Source of the DNA: Valencia hispanica
Lineage: Eukaryota > Chordata > Actinopteri > Cyprinodontiformes > Valenciidae
Direction: 5' to 3'
Assembly: GCA_963556495.2 (NCBI GenBank)
Contig: OY747707.1
Coordinates: 31,893,371-31,957,370 of the forward strand
Length of the DNA: 64,000 nt
Shown here: piece after piece, positions 11,411 through 24,100 of the stretch
Position numbering within the stretch: position 1 is the stretch's first letter
How the letters are laid out: the number at the start of each line of letters is the position of its first letter
The notes under the pieces: generated by a model
What the model saw: the letters and a program-made list of their open reading frames with translations, nothing else
Told to the model about the DNA's origin: nothing
Databases searched by the model: none
Program-made: the position numbers and the translations under genes

Positions 11411-14400
11411 ATGTCGTTTCTGGTGGACTCAGTCATCATGTTCACCTCTCAGGTAATCGGTTAGAAGTATACTCTTCTTTAGTTCATTTAGATCTTTAGG
11501 ACATGTGACCACTTCGGCTAAGATATTGTGAAATAAAATGTGCTTAGTATTACCCAGATTAATCGTATGGTTACACATAAGCATGTTTCCTGAGCAGTTT
11601 AAAATGTTATAGTATATGTGTTGAAAGGCTAGTTTACCAGCTCAATTATAAGCGTATTATAATGTTGTGGTTTTAGATGTTTTATTTTTTTAATACGTTA
11701 TTCATTAAGCAATTAGACTACATTTATTTAAGGTCGATTGGGTTTGAAGCTGTGGTTCAATACAATTGTAAGGTTTTTCAAACTTTTTTATATAGTAGGT
11801 TACTTTGTGTCTACCTGCTTTTCCACCAAATAATTTCTGCATATTTCACCCCAGGTGTTGTTTTTTGGGTTTGGCTGGTTGTTCTTTATGCGGCAGCTGT
11901 TCAAAGATTATGAGGTATGGCGTTATTGTGACTTTTATTTGCAATATTCGTTTTTATATCTATTCAGAATTACACATAACTAAGTGGTAGTCAAATTGTT
12001 GCACAAGTGGTATTTCCTAAATGTATACTGTATTAATTATAATAAGAAAAGAACAACAATTTCGTCTTTACCAGGCCTGTGAAAGTGTTATTCTCAATCT
12101 GTGTTTTTGTTTTCAGGTTCGACAGTATGTTGTCCAGGTGGTTTTTTCTGTCACCTTTGCATTTTCTTGTACAATGTTTGAGCTCATCATTTTTGAGATT
12201 CTTGGGGCCTTAAGCAGCACGTAAGACAGATTTATTTTTTCGAGGAGAAGGGGGGCAACCTGTTCGATTGTTTTAAACTGATATAAATTGTTAACCATCC
12301 CATTTTGTTGTAGTTCCAGATATTTCCACTGGAAGCTGAATCTGTATGTGATTCTGCTTGTTCTAATCTTTGTGGTGCCTTTCTATATTGGTTACTTTGT
12401 TGTCAGCAACATACGACTATGTAAGTAAACTTTTAGGACCAAACATTTGGACGTACTTATCATCTGACAATCTCTTGGTGAACTATTTGCTTCTTGTTTA
12501 ATCAGTGCAGAGGCAAAGACTTCTTTTTGCCTGCATGGTTTGGTTCACCTTCATGTATTTCTTCTGGAAGTTGGGAGACCCGTTTCCTATCTTGAGTCCA
12601 AAACATGGTGAGTGTATGAGGCTTTTATCAATGTGTTGCATCTAATGTTAGCGTCATGCAAAAATATTCAAATTACATTTTCACATTTTGCCAGAACGTT
12701 TAGTGGAGTTTATGTGAATAACAAACACAGAATTGTGCATATATTAGAAGTGGACGGAAAAGAACATTTCTAAAGCGAACATCTAAGCCTAGTGTTCAGT
12801 TATATTTAGCCCTTTTTATTCTGATTCTCCTAAATAAAATCCAGTGCAACCAATTGTGTTCAGAGGTCAGCAAAATAGTAAATAGAGTCTGTGTATAATG
12901 TACTGTCAGTATAAATCCAGCTGTTCTCTGAAGGCCTTGGGGGTTTGTTGGAGAACATTTCTGAACAAACAGCACCTTTATAGAAGGGTGGCAAGAAGAA
13001 AGACAATGGAAGCCTTGTTTACAGTTTGCCACAAGTAGTTTAGGGGGCACCACATACAAATGTGGAAGAAGGTGCTCTGCTCTAGTTTGACCTAAAATAC
13101 CTTTCTTGGACTTGATGCAGAATTCTATCTCTGGTGAAAACTAACACTGCTCAGGTTCACCTTCCAACTGGACAACGGCTCCAAACCTACAGCAACAGCA
13201 GAACGGTTCAGATTAAATAATTTTAGAGAAACCCCTAAATCCAATTCAGAATCATTGCAACCCTTAAAGTTTGATGTTCACAGAAAATCTGTCAAATCCG
13301 ACTGAGATTTTTTCAAAGTTGAATTGGGGAAGAAAATTCAGTCAAACCAGGCAGAGTGGTTTCAAATAAGACCTGCAGCCGTCATTGCAGGGGAAATGTT
13401 TCTACTGATTCAGTAATGACTATTGCAAAACCCCACTACACTTTTCAGTTGATTGAATAAAAAAAACACAACAAAAAAAAACTTTTAAAATTGTGCATTG
13501 TTTTTGTTCCACTTCACAGTGACGTTCTACTTGTGTTGGTCTATCACATTAAATCTCAATAGAATACATGAAAGTTTGCAGTTGTGACAAAATGTGAAAG
13601 AGGGCCTTTGCACTTTATGAAATGTTGGGACGTCAGGTGGCGTCGTCGCAGAGCGGGCGCCCCATATTCAGAGGCAACTGTCCTTGACACGGCTGTCCGA
13701 GGTTCGATTCCCAAACTCAGAATCTATGCTGCATGTCCTCCCCCTTCTCTTTTCCAGTTTCTGTCGATCAATTATCAAATGAAGGCCACTAGTCCCAACA
13801 TAACATTTAAAAAAATTAAAGAACTGTTTGTTGTTTAATGTCTCTTGCTGATTGATTTTGTTCAGGCATTCTGTCCATTGAGCAGCTGATCAGTCGCGTT
13901 GGTGTGATTGGAGTCACTCTAATGGCTCTGCTCTCAGGGTTTGGTGCTGTCAACTGTCCATACACATATATGTCCTATTTCCTCAGGTGAGCCTCCTTAG
14001 CTATATTTAGCTATATTCATGCAGAAGGTGGCACTGTCTTCAGAGTTATGTTTTGTTGTTTTCACAGAAATGTCACAGATAGTGACATTATTGCTCTGGA
14101 GAGGCGGCTACTCCAAACCATGGATATGATTGTCAGCAAAAAGAAAAGGTGGCCTAAACTATTTTACCTTTTGATCGTAAAACCTTTTTTTATTTCTGCA
14201 AAAATGTAAAATAAAACTGCTTTTGTCTGAAGAATCGCTATGACAAGGAGGCAGATGTACCAACGAGGGGAGGACCAAAACAAACAAACTGGTTTCTGGG
14301 GCATGATCAAGAGCGTCACCTCTACACAAACCGGCAGTGAAAGTATCCTTCATGTTTGGACACAAAGATTGTTATTATATAGACAGCTATCAACTGTCCA

Positions 14401-16787
14401 GAAAAATCTTAGTTGGTGTGTTCCCTGACGTCCTCGGTACAGATCTGTCTTTGATCCAACAGGAAGTTGATGCTCTAGAGGAGTTGAGTCGACAACTCTT
14501 CCTGGAGACTGTGGATCTGCAAGCCACCAAGGTAAAAAGTTTGTGTGCCCAAGCACACAGCAATTATCCCTGCATCTTGTACTGGAAGCATTATTTTAAA
14601 ATAACATGGGCCTAGTTTATTGATTGGTTAGGAGGTCAGGATTTGTTAAACATGGAGATTATCCCTCCTAAATTATGCATGATGTCCTGCTGTCCTGTTC
14701 TTAAATCATTTTACCCTGTTTGGGTTAGCAGACCTCAGAGTATGGAAGCTTGCTAGTTATTAACCTGTTTTCTTGACCTGCTGCTTGTGATACATAATTA
14801 TACATCTCCAAATTAAGACTTATTACACTGTACAAGAAAGGTTTTTACTTTTTTATAATGTAACACGGGCTTTTTCTTGCTATTGCCTACATTATCAAGT
14901 TAAAGTAGTTCAGTGTTGTGAAAGTTCACCCTTAAGAACCAGTTCTAAATTCAGTTCAGAGATTTGGTTCAAGTTTGTCATTCAAAAATGTTACCATCAC
15001 TCTTTTGAATGTGTTAGGGTGTTAGGGTGTAATTTGATGATTGTTGCAGCTGTTGTTGTCACAAAAATATATTTTACTGTTTTTTACCACCTAAACCTAG
15101 GATTCCCTTTCATGGAAACCAGCAGGATTTCTCACCTGCACTAAACATTTAACCTGCAGCGCTCTCAGCTTATCTACTCATAAATGTATTCATAACTAGT
15201 ATACCTATTTCAAATATAAATGATGATTGATTTGTTTTTTGTTTGTTTTTCATACCGTTCTTCCTGATCTCTAGGAGCGAATTGAGTACTCAAAGACATT
15301 CCAAGGGAAATACTTCAACTTCCTTGGTTACTTCTTTTCCATTTATTGTGTTTGGAAAATCTTCATGGTACGACCACTGCATTAATATTTTCTGTCTCAC
15401 CAAAACATTCACTACATATATAATTCTATAATAATAATTATATATACTGCAGGATATATGATTGAGGCTTCTGATATGTTTACTCTTACTAATATGGTAC
15501 AATTGATTTGATTTTTGAACCTTTTTTCCAATTACAGGCCACAATAAACATAGTATTTGATCGAGTTGGAAAGACGGATCCAGTGACGAGGGGTATCGAA
15601 ATAACAGTGAACTACTTGGGCATCCAGTTTGATGTAAGAAACACACTAATTTAAATGCATATTTCTAAAAGCTTTTCTATTAGTTTTAATGTCATTACAT
15701 GAACTAATCCAGACCTTCTCTCCCACCACTCTTTCTTTAATTTTGACTCAAACTTTTAATCTTGAGTTTAAGCTTTCAAAAAAAAACTAGTAATTTACTT
15801 TTCAGGGAATTGTTTTATGTTTTCAAAAAAAGCACAAGTAACCACCCAAGTTCACCTAGAGTGACCTCTTGTAAAGATAATTCACTGCCCATTATTACTT
15901 TTCCTTGTTCTCTCTGCGGTTAACCTTGGGTTGCTTATGTTCAATGTGTTCACATAAAAATGGTTATTAAACATAGTCTTAAAGGTTAGCACTTAAAGGG
16001 CATGGTCTAAAATCTCTTTTATTACTCTTGATTTTCCTCAAAAAGTTTAGGCTTTCAATCTTTTTTTTCCCCTCTGCTTTTCCATTTTCCAGGTGAAATT
16101 TTGGTCCCAGCATATTTCTTTCATCTTGGTTGGAATAATAATAGTCACATCTATACGAGGTTTACTCATCACACTTACAAAGGTAAGGTTGGCTTATTAG
16201 TTAAAATGTGCACACTTGCTCCAATCCTGATTGACAGCTCCAACCTTTCTTACATCCAATTTCAGACACTGGTAGCGAAAAATATATAATTAGGCCTGTG
16301 ACCAAATGCTTTTCATCTTATGTGTCTTGCTTGCAGCTGACTAAGTCAAAAGAGTTGCAGAACTTATTACTCAGAAATAATTTGTTCTGTTTCCATCATC
16401 TGAATGTTGTCTCCTTAATTTTTTTAGTTCTTCTACGCAATATCAAGCAGCAAATCTTCCAACGTCATCGTGCTTGTCCTCGCTCAGATCATGGTGAGTT
16501 TGTTTCTTCATAGTTGAGCGCCTCCTGCAAACTTAAGTTAAGGCTGAATACATATTTTTATTTCTGTTTAAATCTATCAGGGGATGTATTTCGTTTCATC
16601 TGTGCTGCTGATGCGCATGAGCATGCCTCTGGAGTATCGCTCCATTGTGACAGAGGTTCTGGGAGAGCTCCAGTTTAACTTCTACCATCGCTGGTTTGAC
16701 GTCATCTTCCTGGTCAGCGCCCTGTCAAGCATCCTCTTCCTTTATCTCGCCCACAAGCAGGCACCAGAAAAACACATGGCCTTCTGA
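11411..16787 (+). CDS. gpr89: Golgi pH regulator (GPHR / GPR89)
   Basis: Fourteen coding exons join in phase to 455 codons plus TGA, the length of human GPR89: 11411-11452, 11855-11914, 12117-12220, 12314-12420, 12506-12607, 13866-13986, 14068-14148, 14233-14342, 14443-14531, 15275-15367, 15538-15633, 16093-16182, 16428-16493, 16581-16787. All introns are GT/AG. The protein is a multi-pass membrane protein of the Golgi and ER that acts as a voltage-dependent anion channel, providing counter-ion flow for acidification of the Golgi lumen. Signature segments I recognise are [43 protein letters not shown] and the C-terminal [19 protein letters not shown]. The helices lie in two clusters around a cytoplasmic segment (GPHR_N, then ABA_GPCR in Pfam terms). 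No broken codon is seen. Poly(A) signals AATAAA occur at 16847 and 17225. The gene converges on pdzk1. Confidence 0.97.
12650..13610 (+). mobile_element. Tc1-like relic in a gpr89 intron
   Basis: The intron between gpr89 coding exons 5 and 6 holds a degenerate Tc1-type element. Its ends match other relics in the window ('cacattttgcc' on the left, 'gttgtgacaaaatgtgaaa' on the right) and its centre has transposase remnants ('tcaccttccaactggacaac'). There is no usable frame. Confidence 0.55.
13630..13820 (+). repeat. tRNA-derived SINE in a gpr89 intron
   Basis: A tRNA-like head ('gtcgcagagcgggcgcc') with a B box ('ggttcgattcccaa') is followed by a body with 'gctgcatgtcctccccc' and a tail with 'aaggccactagtccc' and an A-rich end. 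This wording matches a widespread teleost SINE. It abuts the Tc1 relic. Confidence 0.7.
14532..15274 (+). other. Longest late intron of gpr89, nothing recognised
   Basis: This intron (coding exons 9 to 10) is AT-rich and holds no repeat or frame I can name. A short tandem 'gtgttagggt' occurs near 15013. Confidence 0.5.
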
Positions 16788-18125
16788 ACACCTGTGGTGC
16801 GTTCATCCTGCACTGATTCATTGGCTTAACTTTGTTCTGCTGTTCAAATAAATCATTTATGAGGCATTTCTCCTGAATCAGGAAAAGCATTTCTTGGGAT
16901 GGCTATTGGAGCACAAGCTGAAGGAACTTTGCTATTGACTCTCATGAAAACAGAGTATTTACAGAAAATCGCTCAAATTTTACGTCGAAGTTTCTCTCTT
17001 TGGTGGTAATTTTTTATTATTTTGATTAACTGTGTATATCTTTTTGTTTCAACACACTTCATTTTTTGTTTCACTGCAAGCTTTCCCACTGTGATTAACT
17101 TTTTTTTTTACAGGTTAGGTTAATGTAATTCAGTTTGGAAAAAAAACAACCACTCGGAAAGTCAGTGGGATGTGTTGAATTTTTATTTTATGTAAGAAAT
17201 GTGAACAGTTTTTTTAAAACATTAAATAAAGGCAACAGAATGTGTGAAGAAAAAAAAACATGAAAGACTAGTATTTACTGCCTATCTAGATTGTTTTAAA
17301 TTATTTTGCCATTTATTATCTCAGGTATGTAAAAGAGGCTACTCATCGATACACATGCTTTGATAAAAAAATAAAATACAGCTCCTTCCACATTCATTGG
17401 CACCTCTGGATAAAATGTGTAAAATTTTAAAATAAAGTGATCTTTTATTTCAATAGCATAATCACAAAACTAAAGCTTTGCTAAACTTCTATTACATTGA
17501 TTCTTTGAAACCTTTTTTTTTTTTACATTCCCTATGGTGTATGGTGGCAAGATAACATTTGGTTTCATCCAGGTTCTTTTGGTACAGCTCCATGTTTTAT
17601 ACTTGACGATTATTGTTTAGGAGATAAATTTGGAGTTAAATTTCTTCCCATGCTGAAGACTGGGTAAGTGAAATGGGTCTCTGTGCCACTTTATTATTTT
17701 TTATGTTATAGAAACATAGTTTCTTTACATTTGTTCCACTGGCGAATTTATCAGAAACACCCCACCACACACCTGAACAAGTATGTGTATGCAAATTAAA
17801 GGGTGACATTATGTTACTGCAAGAAAATTTGAATTTATAATTTTTTATCACCTCTTCTGAGGGCTTTCAGTGACTGTAGAGGGTGCTGCAGTTTTTCCTG
17901 GAGGAACAACATTTTTTTGCTGTCAGTTCAAGAACCAGCTATTCTGCTGTGAATCAGATTTCGGGGGTAATTTTTTTCAGTCCCAGTGCTGTAATTTTTT
18001 CTTCCGGTTTTATCGTCGCTTTACTGTGTTTTCACCTGAATGTGGGAAGCTAAGAGAGCACATTTCAAAAAAAGAAACTCATCAGATTCTGCCACATCTT
18101 GGACTTTTTTCTACAAGGTGGCTTT
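16788..18125. other. Convergent 3' UTR region between gpr89 and pdzk1
   Basis: The two stop codons are about 1.34 kb apart on opposite strands. Plus-strand AATAAA signals lie at 16847 and 17225; a minus-strand AATAAA lies at 17444-17449. If the later signals are used, the two 3' UTRs come close or overlap. The stretch 17380-17870 contains Tc1-like wording ('attcattggcacctctgg'), so a degraded transposon may supply part of a UTR. A plus-strand frame at 17870-18172 is antisense to the pdzk1 end and is not counted as a gene. Confidence 0.5.
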
Positions 18126-21100
18126 TCAGAGTCTCTCATCGATGCTGTCTTCAGATGAAGATGATGACATAGATGGCATCTAAAAATAAGAAAGTAATAA
18201 AAACATTCATTATTAAGTTGAAGCAGAAGGAAAGCCATATGTAGGTCACTGGATCAAATAGAAATGGTTTTGTCATACTTAATATCGACTGAAGCATTTC
18301 TTAGTTGCATCTTCATTCAGATACACTCTTACAGAACAGCTCATTGTTTGTATTGCTAGTGGCTAAACCTCCATTACTTGCAATATATAGTGGAGCAAAA
18401 AAGTATTTGGTAGCCACCGATTTCGCAAGTTGTCCCACTTAAAAAGTTGAGAAAGGTCTGTAATTTTCATCACATGTACACTTCAACTGAGAGACAGAAC
18501 ATAAAAAAAATCCAGGAAATTAAATTGTATGATGGTGCAGAAAATATGGATTTGGTCATCAACAAAAGTTTGCCTTAATACTTATAATGTAACTTTGGTT
18601 GGCAATGACAGAGGTCAAACGTTTATTGTAGGTCTTCACCAGGTTTGCACATGCTGTAGCTGGTATTTTGGCCCATTCTTCCATGCAGATCTTCACTAGA
18701 GCTGTGATGTTTTGGGGCTGTTGCTGGGCAACACGGTTTTCAACTCCCTCCACATATTTTCTACTGAATTGAGGTCTGGAGACGGCTAGGCCACTCCAGA
18801 ACCTTGAAATGTTTTTAATTAAGTAAAGCTTTATTTAAACAGTATAGCACCTTTCTAGAAATAATCACAAAGTGCTTTACATTAAAAGCATTACAACAAC
18901 CACAGAACATATAAAATCAGAAATTCCAAAATAAAAAAAAAACTACTTGGCAAAAGCAATTTTAAAAAGATGGGTTTTCTTTGCAATCAGCAGATGTTGA
19001 TCACTGGATATTAAGGACCTGCTGGGAATGTAAGGCTGCAAAAGCTCGCAAATGCAGGTGCAAGATTATTTAAAGCTTTGTGTGTTAATACCAAGATTTT
19101 AAAATGCATTTATTCAGTTTTCGAATAATTGCTCAGTTGATGTCTTCTCACCAAGCTGCTTGCCTATTGTAGATTGGCTCATCCCAGCCTTGTGTAGGTG
19201 TACAATCTTGTCCTTGGATAGCTTTCCATTTTTGGTTATGGTGGAGGTTGACTGTTTGAAGGTGTGGACAGGTGTCTTTTATACAGATAACACATTCAAA
19301 CAGGTGCCATTAATACAAGTAAATAGTGGAGGATAGAAGAGCTTCTTAAAGAAGAAGTAACAGGTCTGTGAGGGTCAGAATCCTTCCTTTTTTGTAGGTG
19401 CTAAAACTTATCTTCTGCACCATTATACAGATAAATTCTTTAAAAATCCTACAATGTGATTTCTTGGATTTTTCTTTTTTTACATTCTGTCACTCACAGT
19501 TGAAAGTGTACCTATGATCAAAATTACAGACCACTTATGTTTTTAAGTGCGACAACCTGCACAATCAGTGGATGCCAACTACAGGGTAATTTAATCATGT
19601 ATTAAGATTTACCCAATGCTGTGCGCCAAAACCACAAACTTCAATGCAGTCTATTTTGATTTTAAACTGCAAATTTAACAATTGCGATATACATTTGTAG
19701 TCCCTTTACTTTGATTTCTTTAAATTATATAAAGTTGCCATGAGAACCAACCTAGTTTGTAAATAGTCTGTCAGTGTGTAATTTCATCTCAGTATAAATA
19801 CAGTTGTTCTGTGATGCCTCAGAGGTATGCTAGTGAATAGCAACATGGCAGACAAGTCAGGTATAAAGCTCAGGAGAAATTTAAAGCAGAGTTAGGTGCA
19901 ACATCTCATGGAGTACTATTCAATCCACCATCCAAAAATGGAAACAGGATAGCAACAACAAACCTTCCAAGTTCATCTAAACTGACAAGTTGGGCAGGGC
20001 ATGTTATTAAGACAATCAGCCCATTGTAGGAGAAGCTGGAGAGATCCACAATCTGTTGACAGAACAACTATTAGTCTGACACTCCACTAATCTCTGTATG
20101 GAGGAGTGGCAAGAAGAATGTAATTGCTGAAAGAAATTAATAAGAAGTCCTGTTTGCAGTTTGACGGAAGCCGTCTTGAGGGACAGAGGAAAAATTAGGG
20201 AAAAAGTCAGGTGAGAATGACATTTAAAAGTTTTTTGTCTATATGCAAAATGGTATGTGAGGCAGAAGCTTTCACTGCAAATCTCCCTGAATTCACTAGG
20301 CCCACAGTGAAACATATTGGTGTCAGAATAATGCTTTTATTCATCAGGGACAGGGAAGCAGGTCAGAGGTTGTGGGAAGGTGAATGGAGCTAAACAGAAT
20401 ATTCATCAAGGAAAACCTGTTGGTGGTCACAGAAGAATGAGACTGGTGTAGCGGTTCACCTTCTGCTGGAGGATGTCACTAAACATACAGCCAGATCTAC
20501 TTTCAGAATGGTATACATTGGGCCAGTCAAAGTCCAGAATTAGATTCAACTCATTTTTCTTCCACTTTAGAGTCATGTTCCAGTCATGAGTTGATGGACG
20601 GACTCATTTGCAGAGATTTGTCAGAAGTGGTTGTTGCCCATTTTATTAGAACGGTTTCCACAAACACGAGAGACAATGACGAGATCACGACAGGGAGGTT
20701 AGAGGAGGAACTGACATGAGCATGAGAGACGGTGGGGTATATAAAGGGTAGGACAACAATGGGAAAACTAATGAAAGAACATTAGACAGGTGCAGGTAAT
20801 TGGGTCACAGGGAGTGACGTAGACAGGGAGACAGTCACACCGTGACAGTTTCACTGTCTAGGTGTACTGAATAGAATTCTGATCAAGTACATTTGAAGTA
20901 TGTGGTTGTAACATAAAATGTGAAAAAGTTCAAGGGGTATGAATATGTTTGCAGGGCAGTGCAAGTAACAAAATGTTATGTCTTGAAATAACCAGCTGCA
21001 CCTTCTCAGTAATGGAGTTTATTGTAGCATGATTTCAATTCTTTAAAAAAATATTGATTTCAATCTAGGGTCATATTAGTTTAAAAAAAGAATCCCAAGA

Positions 21101-24100
21101 AAGAGTACTGTGGATGCAATATTTGCTTCAAGGATGCTGATGGAGAAGTACAGAGAAGGTCAGAGGAAGCTGCATTGGGTATTTGCAGATTTAGAGACAG
21201 CATATGACAGGGTGCCCAGAGAAGAGCTGTGGTATTGCATGAGACAGCATGTTAGAGTGGTGCAGGACATGTATGAGAGCTGTGAGACAGCAGTGAGGTG
21301 TGCTGTAAGAGTGACAGAGGAGTTCAAGGTGAATTGGGGTAAGAGTACGGTGCAGGTTCAAAGCTAGAGAGGTGGAGGTATGCACTGGTAAAGAGAGGAA
21401 TGAAGATTACAGTAGTAACAGCAAAACAGAATACATATAATACATACATATATACGTATAAATAAGAGAGAGACATCAGAGGGACAGCTCATGTTAGATG
21501 TTTTGAAGATAAAGAGAGAGGCCAGACTCAGATAGTTTGGACATGTTCAGAGGAGAGACGACGATTATATCGGTAGAAGGATGCTGAGGTTTTAAAAAAA
21601 AAAAAAAAGAAAAAAAAAGAAGGATGCTGAGGTTGTAGCCACCAGGCAGGAGGCAGAGAGGAAGACCAAAAAGAAGATTTAATGGATGTGGTGAAAGAGG
21701 ACATGAAGTTAGTTAGTTTAAGGGCAGATGATGCAGAGGACAGAACTAAATGTAGACAGCTGATTTGCTGTCGCGGCCCCTGAAGGGAAAAGCCGAAATC
21801 AAATCAAATCAAACTTTATTTATAAAGCCCTTTTCATACAAGAAGTTGCATCACAAACATGAACGTTCTCTGCAGCCCTGAGGTCCTCTGGCAGCCTGTT
21901 CCAGAGGTGAGGGCCATAAAACTGGAAAGATGCCTCGCCATGCGTGTGTGTCCTGACTTTTGGGGTGACAAGGAGACGGCTGCCAGAGGAGCGCAGAGAC
22001 CGCGAAGGCTTATATGGTAAAAGACGTTCAGAGAGATAAGAAGGCCCAAGACCATTAAGACCCTTAAAAACCATTAAAAGAACCTTAAAGTCGATCCTGA
22101 AATGTACGGGGAGCCAATGCAATGATTTTAAGACCGGTGTAATGTGCTCCCGCCTCCTGGTCTTCGTCAGGACACGTGCTGCTGAATTTTGTAGTAGTTG
22201 TAAACCTGATATACTCTTTTTGGGAAGACCAGAAAGCAGGGCATTACAGTAATCAATTCTACTGGAGATAAAAGCATGCATCAGTGTCTCCGTATTGGCC
22301 CGAGAGAGAATGGGGCGGACTCTGGCGATCTTCTTTAGCTGATAAAAACCTATTTTAGTGATATTTTTTATGTGAGGAATAAAAGTCAGCTCAGAGTCAA
22401 AAATCACGCCCAGGTTCTTCACTTGTAAAGAGGGATTAAAAGACAGTGATTGTAGTTTTGGTAAAAGTTTCTCTCTCTGAGCCTCAGGACCGATGACTAA
22501 AACTTCAGTTTTGTCCTGGTTGAGCTGGAGAAAGTTTTCTAGCATCCAGGATTTTTTGTCTAAAATGCAGTTAAAAAGTGCATCCACTGGCCGTGTGTCA
22601 TCAGGAGACATGGAGATGTATAATTGTGTATCATCAGCATAACTGTGAAAGTTGACTTCATGTCTTCTGATGACGCTGCCAAGAGGGAGCATATACAGGT
22701 TAAAAAGCACTGGGCCTAAAATCGAACCCTGGGGCACACCACATGTAATCCTATGGACCCTAGAGGAGCAGGTATCTAAACGTACCATAAAAGTCCTGTC
22801 TGTGAGATAGGATGTGAACCATTTGTGAACAGCACCAGAGAGGCCAATCTGTTTTAAACGGGTTAAAAGAATAGTATGGTCTACTGTATCAAAGGCAACG
22901 CTTAGATCCAGTAGAACCAACACTGTCACCCTCTGTGCATTATAGTTTAATCTTTAAGAGAAGAAGGAGGGCCATATTAGTTAAAATTACGCTCAAAGCG
23001 TACTGTCACATTTAGAACCATGCTGGTTAGATATATTACTGGTGACAGCAAATAGCACCACTTACCCTCTCTTTTTCCTGGTGAGGTGGAGTTTCGGGCC
23101 TGGCTTCTTCCTCTTTTGTCTCCTGTTTCTCCTTCCTGTTGGGTTCTGGAGTCTCTGAAGTGTGAGCCATACCCCTGGATATTTCGCCAAGGAGAAGGGG
23201 TGTGATCTTCACATCTTTGACTTTGAGCTGTTTGTAGACATCCTTGCTAGCCACCAGCATCTCCAAAGAGTTGCCACTTCTGCGAATGATTTCCACCGCC
23301 TCAGCATGGGTGCTCTGCTCCACATTCTTCCCATTCACCTCTATCACAATGTCGTCATTCTCCAGACCAGCCTTGTCTGCTGCACCGCCCTTCACCACCT
23401 AAAATGATGTGACTTTTATCTGGTTCTTGTGGAGTAGTCTTTCTCATACAGCAGTCATTGTTGTTGGTCTTACCTCTGTGATGTACTGGCCATGCATCCC
23501 ATCAATGCCATTTAGGTGAAAGCCATAGCCAGCAGGGGTCTTCTCCATCCTGCACAATTTTAGTCTCCGGTCTTTCTTTGTGTCGTTTACAGACGTGGAT
23601 GGTTTGACAGGAGCAGGTAAGTTCAAAGCTTCATTGTATGTGGGTGGGGAGTTGGATTCTTTCATCTCCTCCCAGAAAAGCATAGGAGACACTTTACCCT
23701 GTGTGGCATGAAACATCATTATATTAGCATGTTGTCAACATTGTAAACAGAACCAGAAAGACTAACGGTAAGTTTGTGGCTCACCTGCTTGTACATTTGG
23801 TCTGTTTCTTTGTCCACCACAAGGAAGGAGCATTTTCTGGTACATTGCTTGATCCTGTCCACCACCTGTTCATGGGTGCAACTGTCTACCTCCTTTCCAT
23901 TCACAGCGACAACTATGTCCATTTCCCTCAGGCCAGCTTTTTCTGCAGGGCTCCCTTTGTCTATATCCTTTATGAAGTGTCCTGAAATACATCATGGAGC
24001 ATGTTGTTAAACCACAACCACCTCTCTGCAGTGAAAAGTACAGAGTGTTACTTTTGGCCTTGCCTGATTGGCCTGGTTCCTCTCTGAGCAGGAATCCATA

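Noticed and set aside
17870..18172. Plus-strand frame with a Cys-rich segment and an acidic end
   Set aside because: It lies antisense to the pdzk1 terminal exon, which has a better acceptor, phase and family match.
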